Counted from the stretch's first letter, positions 32,744 to 41,189 are shown. The stretch is DNA of 64,000 nucleotides from Actinomadura barringtoniae (GCF_017573505.1 NZ_JAGEOJ010000002.1:186001-250000); one strand, 5' to 3'. Numbers and translations: made by a program. Notes: generated by a model not told the origin, from the sequence alone.

Positions 32744-35446
32744 CTAGGCGAGGGCGGCCAGGCCCTGCGAGGTGAGGGCGGCCAGATCCTTGCGGGACTG
32801 GACGCCCAGCTTCGGATACGCCTTGTAGAGGTGGTATCCGATGGTCCTTGGGCTGAGGAAGAGCTGGGCTGCGATCTCGCGGTTGGACATGCCCTGTGCC
32901 GCCAGCCGGATGATCTGCAGTTCCTGCGGGGTGAGCGTGGCCAGCGGCCCCGGTGCGGCCACCTCCGCGGGTGCGCCCGACGCGGTCAGTTCCGTACGGG
33001 CGCGCTCCGCCCAGGGCGCGGCGCCGAGGGCGGCGAAGGCGTCCAGCGCGGCCTGCAGGTGAACGCGCGCCTCGGTCCGGTGGCGCTCGCGGCGGAGCGC
33101 CTCGCCCCGCAGCAGTGCCGTACGGGCCTTCTCGAACGGGCGGGACGCCGGCTTGAGTGCGGCGGCGTAGCGTTCGTCGGCGGCCTGTGGTTCGGGTGCG
33201 AGCAGCCCTTCGCAGCGCAGGACCAGCGCGTCGGCCCACGGGCGGCGCACGACCTCGGCCCAGCGCTTGAAGTGGGCGAACGGCTCGGCGACCCGTTCAG
33301 GCTCGTCGCCGAGGCGGACGGCCGCCTCCAGCAGGTCGGGGATGCAGCGTACGGCGGCGACGTGGTAGCGCTGCGGCCCTGTGGCGAGCTCTTCCAGACG
33401 CGCCACGGCGTCCTCGGCACGCCCCTGACCCAGGTCGAGAATCCCCAGCGCCCACTGTGCCCACGGCCTGCCGGCCGCCAGTCCCACGCCGGTGTCGGCG
33501 AGCGCCTCGGACGCCAGCTCGCGGCAGCGTTCGGCCTCACCGGCCAGGGCCGCCAGGTAGGCCAGGAAGCTGGAGAGCTGGCTGATCCATTGCCGCTGGC
33601 CGGTGTCCTGCGCGATCCGCAGCCCCTCGGCGGCGGTGGCCAGCGCGTCGCGGTGATGCCCTTGGAAGAGCTCGGCTTCGGCGAGGAAGAACAGCATCGT
33701 GGGCAGCAGGCCGATGCTGCCCTGCTCCCGGGCCTCGGCCGCCAGCCCGCGCGCCAGCTCGTACGTCGCGGAGTCGTCGCCGAGGATCAGCGTCGCGCCC
33801 ACCAGCTGAACCAGCTCCTGCGGGCCCGCGCCGCCTGCACGCGCCCGCGCGACGGCCTCGACCGGCGAGCCCGCCTCGGGAAGCGGCATGTCCAGCACGG
33901 TGCGCAGCGTGCCCAGCAGGTAGTCCACCAGCGGCGCCAGCTCGGCGGGCACGTCGATGGCGAGGAGCCGTTCGGTCGATTCGGCAAGCTGTTCCGCACC
34001 CAGATACCAACCGGTATGCAGCGCCTGGATCAGCATCCGCACGGCGCCCGCCGGTGAGCCCGCGATCAGCTCGGCGCCGTCCAGCAGCAGGCGGTGCGCG
34101 GTGCTGAACGGCCCCTGCATGAACTGTGCGAGGGCGCGTACGTGCATCAGCCTGGCCTGCTGACCCGGGTCGTCCGCCTGCCGGGAGGCTCGTTCGGCAA
34201 GCGCCGCCGCCCGCGCCACATCGCCCGCGCCGACCGCCGCCTCGGCCGCCAGCGTGAGCCGCCGCGTCTGCGCCTCCCGGCCCGGGCTGACCCTCGCCGC
34301 ACGTTCATAAGCCGAGGCCGCGGCCGCGTATCCGGCCCGCTCGCGCGCCCGCGCCGCGCTGTGCTCCAGCTCGGCGGCGACGTCCTCGTCCGGACCGGCC
34401 AGCGACGCGGCGCGATGCCACGCCCGCCGGTCGGCCTGCTGCGGCCCGGAGAGCGCGTCGCCGAGCGCGCGATGCGCGGCGAGCCGCTGCGCGAGCGGCG
34501 CCCGCTGGTAGACGGCCGCGCGCACGAGCGGATGCCGGAACGCCAGCGACGACCCGGCCTGCTGAACGAGCCCGGTCTCCTCGGCGGGCAGCAGCGCGTC
34601 GACGTCCGCGCCCAGCGCCGCGGCCGCCGCGAGCACCACGTCCAGCTCGCCGGTCTCCTCGGCGGCCGCGACCAGCAGCAGGGTCCGCGTCGCGGCGGGC
34701 AGCCGGCTCACCTGCCCGTGAAAGGCCACCTGCAGCCGCGAGGTCAGCGGAACGGACCCTTCGCCGCCGGGCCGTTCGCGCGCCAGAGCACTCGGAAGCT
34801 CGATCAAGGCCAGCGGGTTGCCGCGCGCCTCGTTCAGCACCCGCTGCCGGACGTCGGCGTCCATGGGCGCGCCCGACTCCAGCAGGGCCTGCGCGGCCTC
34901 GTCGGGCAGCCCGTTCACCGCCAGCTCGGGCAGCCCGGGCGCGGCGAACGAGCCGTCCCGCGCCGCCATCAGCAGGCAGATCCCCTCGGCGTGCAGCCGC
35001 CGCGCGGCCAGCAGCAGCGCCTCCGCCGACGCCCGGTCCAGCCACTGCGCGTCGTCCACCACGCACAGCATCGGCCCGTCCTCAGCGAGCTCGGCCAGCA
35101 GCGACAGAACGGCCAGCCCCACCAGCAACCGGTCCGACGGCGGCTGCGGACCGAGCCCGAAAGCCCCCTCCAAAGCGGCCCGCTGCGGCCCTGGAATGCC
35201 CGCGAGCCCGTCCAGTCCCGACGCCAGCAGCAGGTGAAGCCCGGCGAAGGGCAGCTCCGACTCGGCCTCGTAGCCCGCGCCGCGGATCACCCGCATCTCG
35301 CCGGCCTCGGACACGGCCGCGTCGAGCAGGGAGGACTTACCGATGCCCGGTTCCCCCCGCAGCACCAGCACCCCGCTCTGCCCGTCCCGGGCACCGTTCA
35401 GCAGCGCCGAGATCGCCGAACGCTCCGCGTCCCGCCCGTACAGCAT
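32744..35446 (-). CDS. Large ATPase transcriptional regulator, LuxR family (LAL type)
   Basis: The protein has 900 residues. The N-terminal AAA-type ATPase has Walker A GEPGIGKSS at 31-39 and Walker B MLCVVDDAQWLD near 120-131. The middle is helical and TPR-like (repeated Ala-rich helices). The C-terminal LuxR helix-turn-helix is at about 835-895 (LTPQELQIIRLAAQGMSNREIAAQLFLSPRTIGYHL). LALs act as activators sensing small inducers or protein partners. It is flanked by the DUF5999 and SnoaL-like genes, whose promoters share a 22-bp box, so these are the prime candidate targets. Confidence 0.93.
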   Translation of the reverse strand: MLYGRDAERSAISALLNGARDGQSGVLVLRGEPGIGKSSLLDAAVSEAGEMRVIRGAGYEAESELPFAGLHLLLASGLDGLAGIPGPQRAALEGAFGLGPQPPSDRLLVGLAVLSLLAELAEDGPMLCVVDDAQWLDRASAEALLLAARRLHAEGICLLMAARDGSFAAPGLPELAVNGLPDEAAQALLESGAPMDADVRQRVLNEARGNPLALIELPSALARERPGGEGSVPLTSRLQVAFHGQVSRLPAATRTLLLVAAAEETGELDVVLAAAAALGADVDALLPAEETGLVQQAGSSLAFRHPLVRAAVYQRAPLAQRLAAHRALGDALSGPQQADRRAWHRAASLAGPDEDVAAELEHSAARARERAGYAAAASAYERAARVSPGREAQTRRLTLAAEAAVGAGDVARAAALAERASRQADDPGQQARLMHVRALAQFMQGPFSTAHRLLLDGAELIAGSPAGAVRMLIQALHTGWYLGAEQLAESTERLLAIDVPAELAPLVDYLLGTLRTVLDMPLPEAGSPVEAVARARAGGAGPQELVQLVGATLILGDDSATYELARGLAAEAREQGSIGLLPTMLFFLAEAELFQGHHRDALATAAEGLRIAQDTGQRQWISQLSSFLAYLAALAGEAERCRELASEALADTGVGLAAGRPWAQWALGILDLGQGRAEDAVARLEELATGPQRYHVAAVRCIPDLLEAAVRLGDEPERVAEPFAHFKRWAEVVRRPWADALVLRCEGLLAPEPQAADERYAAALKPASRPFEKARTALLRGEALRRERHRTEARVHLQAALDAFAALGAAPWAERARTELTASGAPAEVAAPGPLATLTPQELQIIRLAAQGMSNREIAAQLFLSPRTIGYHLYKAYPKLGVQSRKDLAALTSQGLAALA
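32746..32785 (-). repeat. 24-bp duplication at the 3' end of the LAL gene
   Basis: AGGYGAGGGCGGCCAG occurs at 32746-32761 and 32770-32785, offset 24 bp. It duplicates the last codons (LAAL-TSQG-LAALA then stop); the TCG of one copy corresponds to the TAG stop of the other. Confidence 0.7.
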
Positions 35447-35490
35447 GTGACGACGCTACCTAAGCCGCCCGCGCAGAGCCCGTCATGGAT

Positions 35491-35535
35491 TACCTATCCG
35501 CGACAGATTCGCGTTCGCCGCGCCGTTTCTAACTT
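35491..35535 (+). promoter_or_regulatory. Conserved promoter box B ahead of the SnoaL-like gene
   Basis: A 22-bp box (35491-35512, core CCTATCCGCGACAGATTC) is followed after 17 bases by TAACTT (35530-35535), which ends 6 bases before ATG 35542. It matches box A at 32399 in 20 of 22 positions and in spacing. A leaderless transcript of the SnoaL-like gene is possible. Confidence 0.7.
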
Positions 35536-35541
35536 CGAGGC

Positions 35542-35949
35542 ATGAACGAGAACGCGATCCAAGACCTGATCGGCCGCTACCTCACCGCATGGAACGAGCC
35601 GTGCGCCAAGTCGCGCGGTGCGCTCATGGAGGAGCTCTGCACCGAGGACGTCCGCTACGTCGACCCGCTGATGGACGTCACCGGCCCCGCCGCGCTCAGC
35701 GCCACGATCTCCCTCACACAGGCGCAGTTCCCCGGCATGACGTTCCGCCTCGGCGCGGTCGACGCCCACCACGACATCGCCCGCTTCACCTGGCACCTCG
35801 TCCCCGAGGACGGCAACGGTGACGGCAGCGGCAGCGGCAGCGGTGACGGCAGCGGCAGCGGCGAGGTGCTCACCGGCTTCAACGTGGTCGCCGTCGCCGC
35901 CGACGGCCGCATCCGCCAGGTCCACGGCTTCCTCGACGAGACGCCCTAG
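35542..35949 (+). CDS. SnoaL-like (NTF2-fold) protein with a Gly/Ser insertion
   Basis: The protein has 135 residues with the SnoaL/NTF2 cone fold pattern: IQDLIGRYLTAWNE, then LCTEDVRYVDPLMDVTG, QAQFPGMTFRLGAVDAHHDIARFTWHL and the last strands TGFNVVAVAADGRIRQVHGF. Members are polyketide cyclases, hydratases, isomerases or ligand binders. An insertion of about 16 residues made of Asp/Gly/Ser (DGSGSGSGDGSGSG), encoded by a GGCAGC-type microsatellite at about 35819-35862, interrupts a surface loop. It is divergent from the LAL regulator gene with 95 bp between them. Confidence 0.82.
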   Translation: MNENAIQDLIGRYLTAWNEPCAKSRGALMEELCTEDVRYVDPLMDVTGPAALSATISLTQAQFPGMTFRLGAVDAHHDIARFTWHLVPEDGNGDGSGSGSGDGSGSGEVLTGFNVVAVAADGRIRQVHGFLDETP

Positions 35950-35977
35950 AACCAGTCGCCTGACCCACACGAAAGCA

Positions 35978-36016
35978 GCCGTGACCACGCGAAGCCGCCC
36001 GCCCCGTGGTCACGGC
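35978..36016. terminator. Bidirectional terminator between SnoaL-like and PPOX genes
   Basis: GCCGTGACCACG (35978-35989) and CGTGGTCACGGC (36005-36016) form a perfect 12-bp stem with a 15-base loop, followed by a moderately T-rich stretch. It lies between two convergent genes. Confidence 0.7.
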
Positions 36017-36050
36017 CCTTGTGTGCGTTTTGTGGGCCACGCTCGGCCAT

Positions 36051-36566
36051 CTACTTGCTGAAGGACCACTTTGTCGCGCCGTGGGGTTCTGCGGTTGCCA
36101 CGCCTACGGCGGCGGTGACGGTGAGGTGGTAGAGGTTCCAGGGGCCGGGGCCCGCGCTGGGGGCGCTGAACGGGGCGGTCAGGGCCTCGCCGTTGGATTC
36201 GGCGGGCCAGCCCATGTCGGCGTAGACGGCCGCTACGCGCTTGAGGGTTTCGGGGTCGGTGACGCGGTGGGCTTCGCCTTCGAAGACCATGTCCACGTCC
36301 GGCAGGCGGATGCTCAGGGTGCAGGGCGGGTTGGCTTCCAGGTTGCGGGACTTGCGGGTGGCGGGGCCGCTGGTGAAGTAGAGCTCACCGTCCACGTAGG
36401 CGGCGCCAACCCCTGCGGAGTGGGGGCGGCCGTCGGGGCCGGCGGTGCCCAGGAAGACCGGGGTCTCCATTTGCGGAAGGCTCGTGGGGAGCGCGTCGCG
36501 GGCTCGGCTCCATTCGAGCGGCGGGTTGTCATAGATGTCCAGGTTGGACGCTGTGGTGGGTTCCAT
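36051..36566 (-). CDS. PPOX-class flavin-binding protein
   Basis: The protein has 171 residues with the pyridoxamine 5'-phosphate oxidase-like split barrel: PVFLGTAGPDGRPHSAGVGAAYVDGELYFTSG, then KSRNLEANPPCTLSIRL, EGEAHRVTDPETLKRVAAVY. The motif pattern binds FMN or F420. Members reduce small molecules, degrade haem or are uncharacterised. The N-terminal DIYDNPPLEWSRARDALP is often seen in actinobacterial paralogues. It stands alone, 37 bp downstream of the Asp23 cluster on the same strand. Confidence 0.85.
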   Translation of the reverse strand: MEPTTASNLDIYDNPPLEWSRARDALPTSLPQMETPVFLGTAGPDGRPHSAGVGAAYVDGELYFTSGPATRKSRNLEANPPCTLSIRLPDVDMVFEGEAHRVTDPETLKRVAAVYADMGWPAESNGEALTAPFSAPSAGPGPWNLYHLTVTAAVGVATAEPHGATKWSFSK

Positions 36567-36603
36567 GGAGAGTCAGACTTTCTCGGCGGCCGGAACTCAT
36601 CGG

Positions 36604-37176
36604 TCATGCGACGGTGCGGTGTTCCTTGCCGGAGACCAGCCGCAACCGGACGGCGGTGGGCAGCGTGTCCAGGTCGAGGGCGTTGCGCAGGCGGGCCACC
36701 GCGCCGTCGCTGATGCCGCGGCGCAACGCGTTGAGGTCGGCTTGGGCGCCGTAGGTGACGGTGAGCATGAGGCGAGGATGCTTGCCGCTGCCGAGCATGC
36801 GGGCACGTGCGCGGCGAACGCCGGGGAGTTCGCTGACTTCTTCTTCCAGGGCTGAGGTTGCCGCCTTGGCCGAGATGGTGGTCGTGCTGCCGTCCTCGTC
36901 CGGGTCGGAGGTGAGGCCGGTGATTTTCTCTGAACGGCCCTGGGCGAGCAGCCACGCCAGGCCCAGGAGAGCCAGAACGCATGCGGCTGCCGCTACTACC
37001 GGCCAGAACCATGAATGGCTGGCGGGATAGTCGCGCAGCCAGTCCTCTAGGAGCGGGGTCGTCTTGGATCCCCAGAAACCTGTGGCGCGGGCTAGGGCGG
37101 CGCCTCCTCCGGCGATGAGGAGCAGGCCGACCAGGGCCAGGCCTATGCGGTTGATGCGTGCTGCCCGGCGGTCCAT
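36604..37176 (-). CDS. amaP: AmaP-like alkaline-shock membrane anchor protein
   Basis: The protein has 190 residues with two N-terminal membrane helices (about 10-30 and 55-78) and a soluble Asp23-like domain (SALEEEVSELPGVRRARARM, LMLTVTYGAQADLNALRRG). AmaP anchors Asp23 at the membrane in Staphylococcus; actinomycetes keep the gene in Asp23 clusters. It is the last gene of a six-gene operon and follows the DUF6286 gene by 2 bp. Confidence 0.8.
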   Translation of the reverse strand: MDRRAARINRIGLALVGLLLIAGGGAALARATGFWGSKTTPLLEDWLRDYPASHSWFWPVVAAAACVLALLGLAWLLAQGRSEKITGLTSDPDEDGSTTTISAKAATSALEEEVSELPGVRRARARMLGSGKHPRLMLTVTYGAQADLNALRRGISDGAVARLRNALDLDTLPTAVRLRLVSGKEHRTVA

Positions 37177-37178
37177 GG

Positions 37179-37766
37179 CTAGGCCCCCTTGTGCCGTACG
37201 GTGACCGTTCCGCCCTCCAGGGCACCGAGCTCGTCCAGGCGCGAACGCACGGCGGCGGCGACGGTCTCCTTGAGGTCACCGCTGCGGACCGGGGACGAGA
37301 TGGCGAGAGTGACGCGTTTTCCGTGCACCTTGACGCGGCGGACGTCGCTGACCAGGTCGACGCTGTGAGCGGCGTCGGCGACGGCCGTGCGCAGGCCTTT
37401 GCGGGTCACGCCCAGCACCAGGTCGGGATCGTCGCTGCGCAGCCGCACGAGGCTCGTGTGGCCGGGAACGACGCCCTCCAGCAGGAAGAACAGGCCGAGG
37501 ACGATCAGTCCGGCCGCGATCGCCACGGCGGCCACGGCGTTCCAGCTCGTCTCGGTGAGCCAGTTCGTGATCTTCTCGTACGGGAAGAGCTTCGTGGGGT
37601 GGCCGGCCAGGGTGGAGATCACCTCGATGGCCACCACGGCGCCGACGGCGGTCAGCAGGATCGCGGCCACCAGGGCGGGCCACAGGCGGCGCGGGCGGAA
37701 GACGCGCCGCGCGCCCTTGCGCGCCGCCCGATCGGCTTGCGGGAGCCGCCCGACGGCCGTGGTCAC
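37179..37766 (-). CDS. DUF6286 membrane protein of the Asp23 cluster
   Basis: The protein has 195 residues. A basic N-terminus (RRVFRPRRLWPALVAA) precedes two membrane helices (about 30-50 and 76-98), then a soluble alpha/beta domain (GLRTAVADAAHSVDLVSDVRRVKVHGKRVTLAISSP) that resembles Asp23/AmaP domains. It is typical of the fifth gene in actinobacterial Asp23 operons, and its start overlaps the upstream Asp23 gene by 4 bp. Confidence 0.8.
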   Translation of the reverse strand: MTTAVGRLPQADRAARKGARRVFRPRRLWPALVAAILLTAVGAVVAIEVISTLAGHPTKLFPYEKITNWLTETSWNAVAAVAIAAGLIVLGLFFLLEGVVPGHTSLVRLRSDDPDLVLGVTRKGLRTAVADAAHSVDLVSDVRRVKVHGKRVTLAISSPVRSGDLKETVAAAVRSRLDELGALEGGTVTVRHKGA

Positions 37767-38050
37767 GACGTCCCCCGGGTCATCGCGACCACGTCGATGT
37801 CGACTCGTCCCGCCGGAACGCCGGTGAGCGCCTCGACGCGTTCACGGACGGCCGCGCGGGCGCGCCGGGCCGCCTCGCGCGCCGGGGACGGGTAGGCCAC
37901 GGAGATCTTCAGGCTGATGCCGTCGTCGGAGCTGCCCGCGTCCCGCGTCCGGACGCCGTCGGCCTCGCCCGCGGCCCTGCGGGCGATCCGCCCGAGCGCG
38001 CGGTCGGAGATCTCGGTGACGCCCCGCGCGGACGTCAGCCGCGTGGTCAT
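37763..38050 (-). CDS. Small Asp23/Gls24-family protein
   Basis: The protein has 95 residues. The Asp23 fold is seen in RGVTEISDRALGRIARRAAGEADGV, SLKISVAYPSPAREAARRARAAVRERVEALTGV and VDIDVVAM. It probably forms homo- or hetero-oligomers at the membrane with AmaP and DUF6286. It overlaps both neighbours by 4 bp. Confidence 0.8.
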   Translation of the reverse strand: MTTRLTSARGVTEISDRALGRIARRAAGEADGVRTRDAGSSDDGISLKISVAYPSPAREAARRARAAVRERVEALTGVPAGRVDIDVVAMTRGTS

Positions 38051-38256
38051 GACTTACGGCCCGCCGTGCCGCGGCCGGACGAACCGAACAGGCCGCTCAG
38101 GTCGAGCTCGCCCTCGATCGCGCGCCCGGCCAGGAAGCCGACGACGCCGAAGAAGAGCACCAGCAGGAAGGGGCCGAAGCCTCCGAACCCGGCGGCCAGG
38201 CCCAGCACGGTCCCGTACGCGAGGCCGATCACCGGCCACACCTTGAAGTCACGCAT
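38047..38256 (-). CDS. DUF2273-like small membrane protein
   Basis: The protein has 69 residues with two tightly packed hydrophobic helices rich in Gly (VIGLAYGTVLGLAAGFGG, FLLVLFFGVVGFLAGRAIEG) and a short charged tail. DUF2273 proteins are constant partners of Asp23/Gls24 genes. ATG 38256 is behind AAGGAGGAAC, the strongest ribosome site of the operon. Confidence 0.8.
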   Translation of the reverse strand: MRDFKVWPVIGLAYGTVLGLAAGFGGFGPFLLVLFFGVVGFLAGRAIEGELDLSGLFGSSGRGTAGRKS

Positions 38257-38275
38257 CTCGTTCCTCCTTACACGG

Positions 38276-38331
38276 CTGCCTCAGGACACTGCGACTACCT
38301 CAGGACACTGCGGCTACCTCAGGACACGCGG
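38276..38331 (-). repeat. 19-bp tandem repeat across an Asp23-cluster stop codon
   Basis: Three copies of CTRCCTCAGGACACTGCGR lie at 38276, 38295 and 38314 (the last shortened). The stop TGA of the 96-residue gene (38321-38319) lies in the third copy, so the array is a duplication of that gene's 3' end. Confidence 0.85.
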
Positions 38332-38609
38332 CGTACGGGCTTGTCCTGTACGTCCGCGACGACCACGTGCACCGGCCGTCCATCCGCGAGCGGCGCGACG
38401 GCGGCGCCCACGTCCTCGGCCGTCTCCAGGACGGGCCGGTCGGTGGCCGCGACCACGCACACCGTGATCTCGCCGTCGCCGACCACGACGCCGCGCACCG
38501 GCGTTCCGGCGCGGTAGGTGACGTACTTCCCGCCCTCGGCCGACAGCCCCTCGACGCCGGTGCACGCCTGCGCGGCCGCCGCGATCCGGTCGGACAGGTC
38601 GTCGGTCAT
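38319..38609 (-). CDS. Asp23-cluster small protein
   Basis: The protein has 96 residues from ATG 38609, which overlaps the preceding gene by 4 bp. LSDRIAAAAQACTGVEGLSAEGG, VRGVVVGDGEITVCVVAA and GRPVHVVVADV suggest a reduced Asp23/Gls24 fold, but sequence similarity is weak. It is conserved as the second gene of such operons. Its 3' end is tandemly duplicated in the intergenic space before the DUF2273 gene. Confidence 0.7.
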   Translation of the reverse strand: MTDDLSDRIAAAAQACTGVEGLSAEGGKYVTYRAGTPVRGVVVGDGEITVCVVAATDRPVLETAEDVGAAVAPLADGRPVHVVVADVQDKPVRRVS

Positions 38610-39145
38610 TGGACCCGCGGGTCCCGGTCCTCGTCGCTCGCGTCGTCGTCGCCGGGCAGGTGGATGTCGTCGACGGTGATGTTGACCTCGACGACCTCGA
38701 GCCCGCACATGTGCTCGACGGCGCGGATGACGTTCTCCCGTACGGCCCCGGCGAGCTTCGGAATGGCGACGCCGTACTCCACCACGACGTCGATGTCGAC
38801 GGCCGCCTGGCGTTCGCCGACCTCGACCGAGACGCCCTGCGCGATGCTCTTTCCCATGCCGGGAATGTGCTCGCGCACCGAGCCGATGGTGCGTCCCATT
38901 CCGTCGCCCATGGCGTAGACGCCGCCGACCTCGCGGGCCGCCATTCCCACGATCTTCGCGACGACCGCGTCGGCGATGGTGGTCCGGCCCGTGGAGGTGA
39001 CCAGCGCGCCCGCATCGGTGTCCTGCGAGGCCACGTCCGTACGCTTCGTTCCTTGCTGCCCCTGCTGGGGCTCCTGCTTGGTCCCTGGTTGCTGCGGAAC
39101 CTCGGAGCGTTCCCGGGTCGCTGTCTTCCCGTTCTCCTGGCTCAC
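38606..39145 (-). CDS. Asp23/Gls24 family envelope stress protein
   Basis: The protein has 179 residues from GTG 39145, chosen because GGGGGAG lies 6 bases upstream; an ATG at 39187 has no ribosome site. A low-complexity Gln/Lys-rich N-terminus (QQPGTKQEPQQGQQGTKRTD) precedes the Asp23 domain: GRTTIADAVVAKIVGMAAREVGGVYAM, VSVEVGERQAAVDIDVVVEYGV and VRENVIRAVEHMCGLEVVEVNITVDD. It is the first gene of the operon. Confidence 0.88.
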   Translation of the reverse strand: MSQENGKTATRERSEVPQQPGTKQEPQQGQQGTKRTDVASQDTDAGALVTSTGRTTIADAVVAKIVGMAAREVGGVYAMGDGMGRTIGSVREHIPGMGKSIAQGVSVEVGERQAAVDIDVVVEYGVAIPKLAGAVRENVIRAVEHMCGLEVVEVNITVDDIHLPGDDDASDEDRDPRVQ

Positions 39146-39308
39146 GGCGTCTCCCCCGATCGACCTTCGCCGACCTTCATCGTTCATCGACGTTCAAGGA
39201 CGTACCGGAGGAATTCCTACCCTCTAAAACCCCGATATCCGTCCGGTCGCCACATATGGCGGAACAATTACCAAATGCGGGCAGAATTTCTGTCCCATTG
39301 CCCGAGAA

Positions 39309-40220
39309 TTAGGTCTCGCCGATCGCGGTGCGGATGGCCTCGGCCAGGCGGGCGGCGGGCTCGGAGAGCGGTCCGGGCAGGCGGGCCAGCAGGAGACGCC
39401 GCTCCTCGCGGGGGCCGCCCCGTACGGGCAGGACGCGGACGCCCGGCGGGACGGCGGGGGCCATGGACGGCGTCACCGTCGTCACACCGCATCCGGCGGC
39501 GACCAGGTGGAGCTTGGCCAGCCAGTCGCGGGCCGTGTGCACGATCTGGGGGCGTTCGTCCAGGCCGGGCCAGACGCCCATCAGCAGATCCTCGCCCGAA
39601 CGGGGCGCGGCGATCCAGCGCTGGCCGCGCAGGTCGGCGATGTCGACGTGATCGGCGCGGGCCAGCGGATGCGACTCTGGAACGGCCAGGCGCAGGCTGC
39701 GTTCGGCCAGGACCTCCAGCTCGAGGGCGGGCGTCTCGGTGTCGAGCGGGCGGAACGGGGGCGCCGAGGCGACCAGCGCCAGATCGACGGCGCCTGCACG
39801 GAGGGCGCGCACGAGCGCGGGTGTGCTGCCCTCGCGGGTGATGACGGTGATCGCGGGATGCGTGCGGCGCAGGGCCTCCAACGCGTGGGGAACGAGCACG
39901 GCCCCGGCGCTGGCGAACCAGCCGAGCCGGGCCTTGCCGCGCTGGTCGGGCAGTCCGGCGAGCTCACGCGCGGTCGCGTCGATCTGGTCGATGACCTCGG
40001 CGGCGTGGCGTACGACGATGTGGCCGGCGGGCGTCAGGCGCACGCCGTCGTGGCGGCGTTCGAGAAGCGCGGCGCCCGCGGCGCGTTCGAGGGAGGCGAT
40101 CTGCCGCGAGACGGCGGACTGGGTGTACCCGAGCGCGTCGGCGGCGGCGGTGAGCGTGCCGCGCTCGGCGACCTCGCGGAACACGCGCAGGGACGTCAGC
40201 GAGGCGTCGGTGAAGGCCAT
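39309..40220 (-). CDS. LysR-family transcriptional regulator
   Basis: The protein has 303 residues. The N-terminal winged HTH reads LRVFREVAERGTLTAAADALGYTQSAVSRQIASLE, followed by a periplasmic-binding-like effector domain (ARLGWFASAGAVLVPHALEALRRTHPAITV). It is divergent from an SDR gene with a 116-bp gap, the classical arrangement in which a LysR protein controls its neighbour. TACGCAT occurs twice in the gap (near 40228 and 40258) and could be part of the operator. The effector is unknown. Confidence 0.9.
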   Translation of the reverse strand: MAFTDASLTSLRVFREVAERGTLTAAADALGYTQSAVSRQIASLERAAGAALLERRHDGVRLTPAGHIVVRHAAEVIDQIDATARELAGLPDQRGKARLGWFASAGAVLVPHALEALRRTHPAITVITREGSTPALVRALRAGAVDLALVASAPPFRPLDTETPALELEVLAERSLRLAVPESHPLARADHVDIADLRGQRWIAAPRSGEDLLMGVWPGLDERPQIVHTARDWLAKLHLVAAGCGVTTVTPSMAPAVPPGVRVLPVRGGPREERRLLLARLPGPLSEPAARLAEAIRTAIGET

Positions 40221-40336
40221 GACGTCTACGCATACCAGACCTGACGATCTGTCGCTGTACGCATGGTCCGGAGCTTCCTAGGCTGGAGATCATCTACAGC
40301 GAAGCGGATCCCGAAGAGGATCCCGAAGGGAATCTC

Positions 40337-41158
40337 ATGACCGCCAAAGTCGCCCTTGTCACCGGCGCGACGCAGGGTCTCGGGCTGGCGCTCGTCGACG
40401 GGCTCGCCCGCCGCCTGGGCCCCGAGGACACCGTCTACCTCACCGGGCGCAGCGCCGATCGCGTGAAGCAGGCCGTGGCCGACCTCGGGCACGCGAACGT
40501 ACGCGGCGAGGTGCTGGACGTGGCCACCGACGCCCCCGCGCGGCTCGCCGAGACGCTCCGCGAGCGCCACGGCGGCGTCGACATCGTCTTCAACAACGCC
40601 GTGATGCGCGTCGGCCCCGACGACGACCCGCGCGAGATCATCGACGAGTACGCCGAGGTCAACAACCTCGGCACGACTCGTGTACTGCGCGCCTTCGCGC
40701 CGCTGCTGCGCGACGGCGGGCGCCTGATCGTCGTCGCCAGCTCGTTCGGCAGCCTGCGGCACCTGGCCCCGTCGCTGCACAAGCGGTTCGACGGCCTGAC
40801 CTCGCTCGACGAGGTGGACGCGCAGGTCGAGGCCTGGAAGAACGCGATCAAGGACGGTTCGGCGCGCGCGGGGGCCTGGCCGGGCTTCGTCAACATCCCC
40901 TCGAAGATCGCCCAGGTCGCCGCCGTCCGCGCGCTCGCCTCGCAGCGCCGCGAGCAGGACGCCGAACGGGACATCCTGCTCGCCGCCTCCTGCCCCGGGA
41001 TGATCAACACGCCGACCTCGGGTCTGTGGTGGGACGTCAGCGACGCGCCCAGCCCCGACGAGGCCGCCCTCAGCCTGCTGAGCCTGGCGCTCGACCCCAT
41101 CGACCCCGCCCATTACGGCCAGCTCGTGCGCAAGGGCGAAGTCCTGCCGTGGAAGTGA
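40337..41158 (+). CDS. Short-chain dehydrogenase/reductase lacking the usual catalytic Tyr
   Basis: The protein has 273 residues. The NADP-binding motif TGATQGLG is at 9-16 and the structural motif is NNAV (near 90). The Ser of the catalytic site is in VVASSFGSL. The usual YxxxK is FVNIPSK: Lys is kept but the position four residues before it is Asn, not Tyr. Similarity to carbonyl-reductase-type SDRs is otherwise good. The enzyme may use another acid or be a non-catalytic binder. It is divergent from the LysR gene. Confidence 0.88.
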   Translation: MTAKVALVTGATQGLGLALVDGLARRLGPEDTVYLTGRSADRVKQAVADLGHANVRGEVLDVATDAPARLAETLRERHGGVDIVFNNAVMRVGPDDDPREIIDEYAEVNNLGTTRVLRAFAPLLRDGGRLIVVASSFGSLRHLAPSLHKRFDGLTSLDEVDAQVEAWKNAIKDGSARAGAWPGFVNIPSKIAQVAAVRALASQRREQDAERDILLAASCPGMINTPTSGLWWDVSDAPSPDEAALSLLSLALDPIDPAHYGQLVRKGEVLPWK

Positions 41159-41178
41159 GCTCCTGCCATGGAAGTGAG
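41141..41178 (+). repeat. 19-bp direct duplication across the SDR stop codon
   Basis: GTCCTGCCGTGGAAGTGAG (41141-41159, containing the stop) and CTCCTGCCATGGAAGTGAG (41160-41178) are tandem copies. Confidence 0.85.
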
Positions 41179-41189
41179 GCGTCGGTAGG

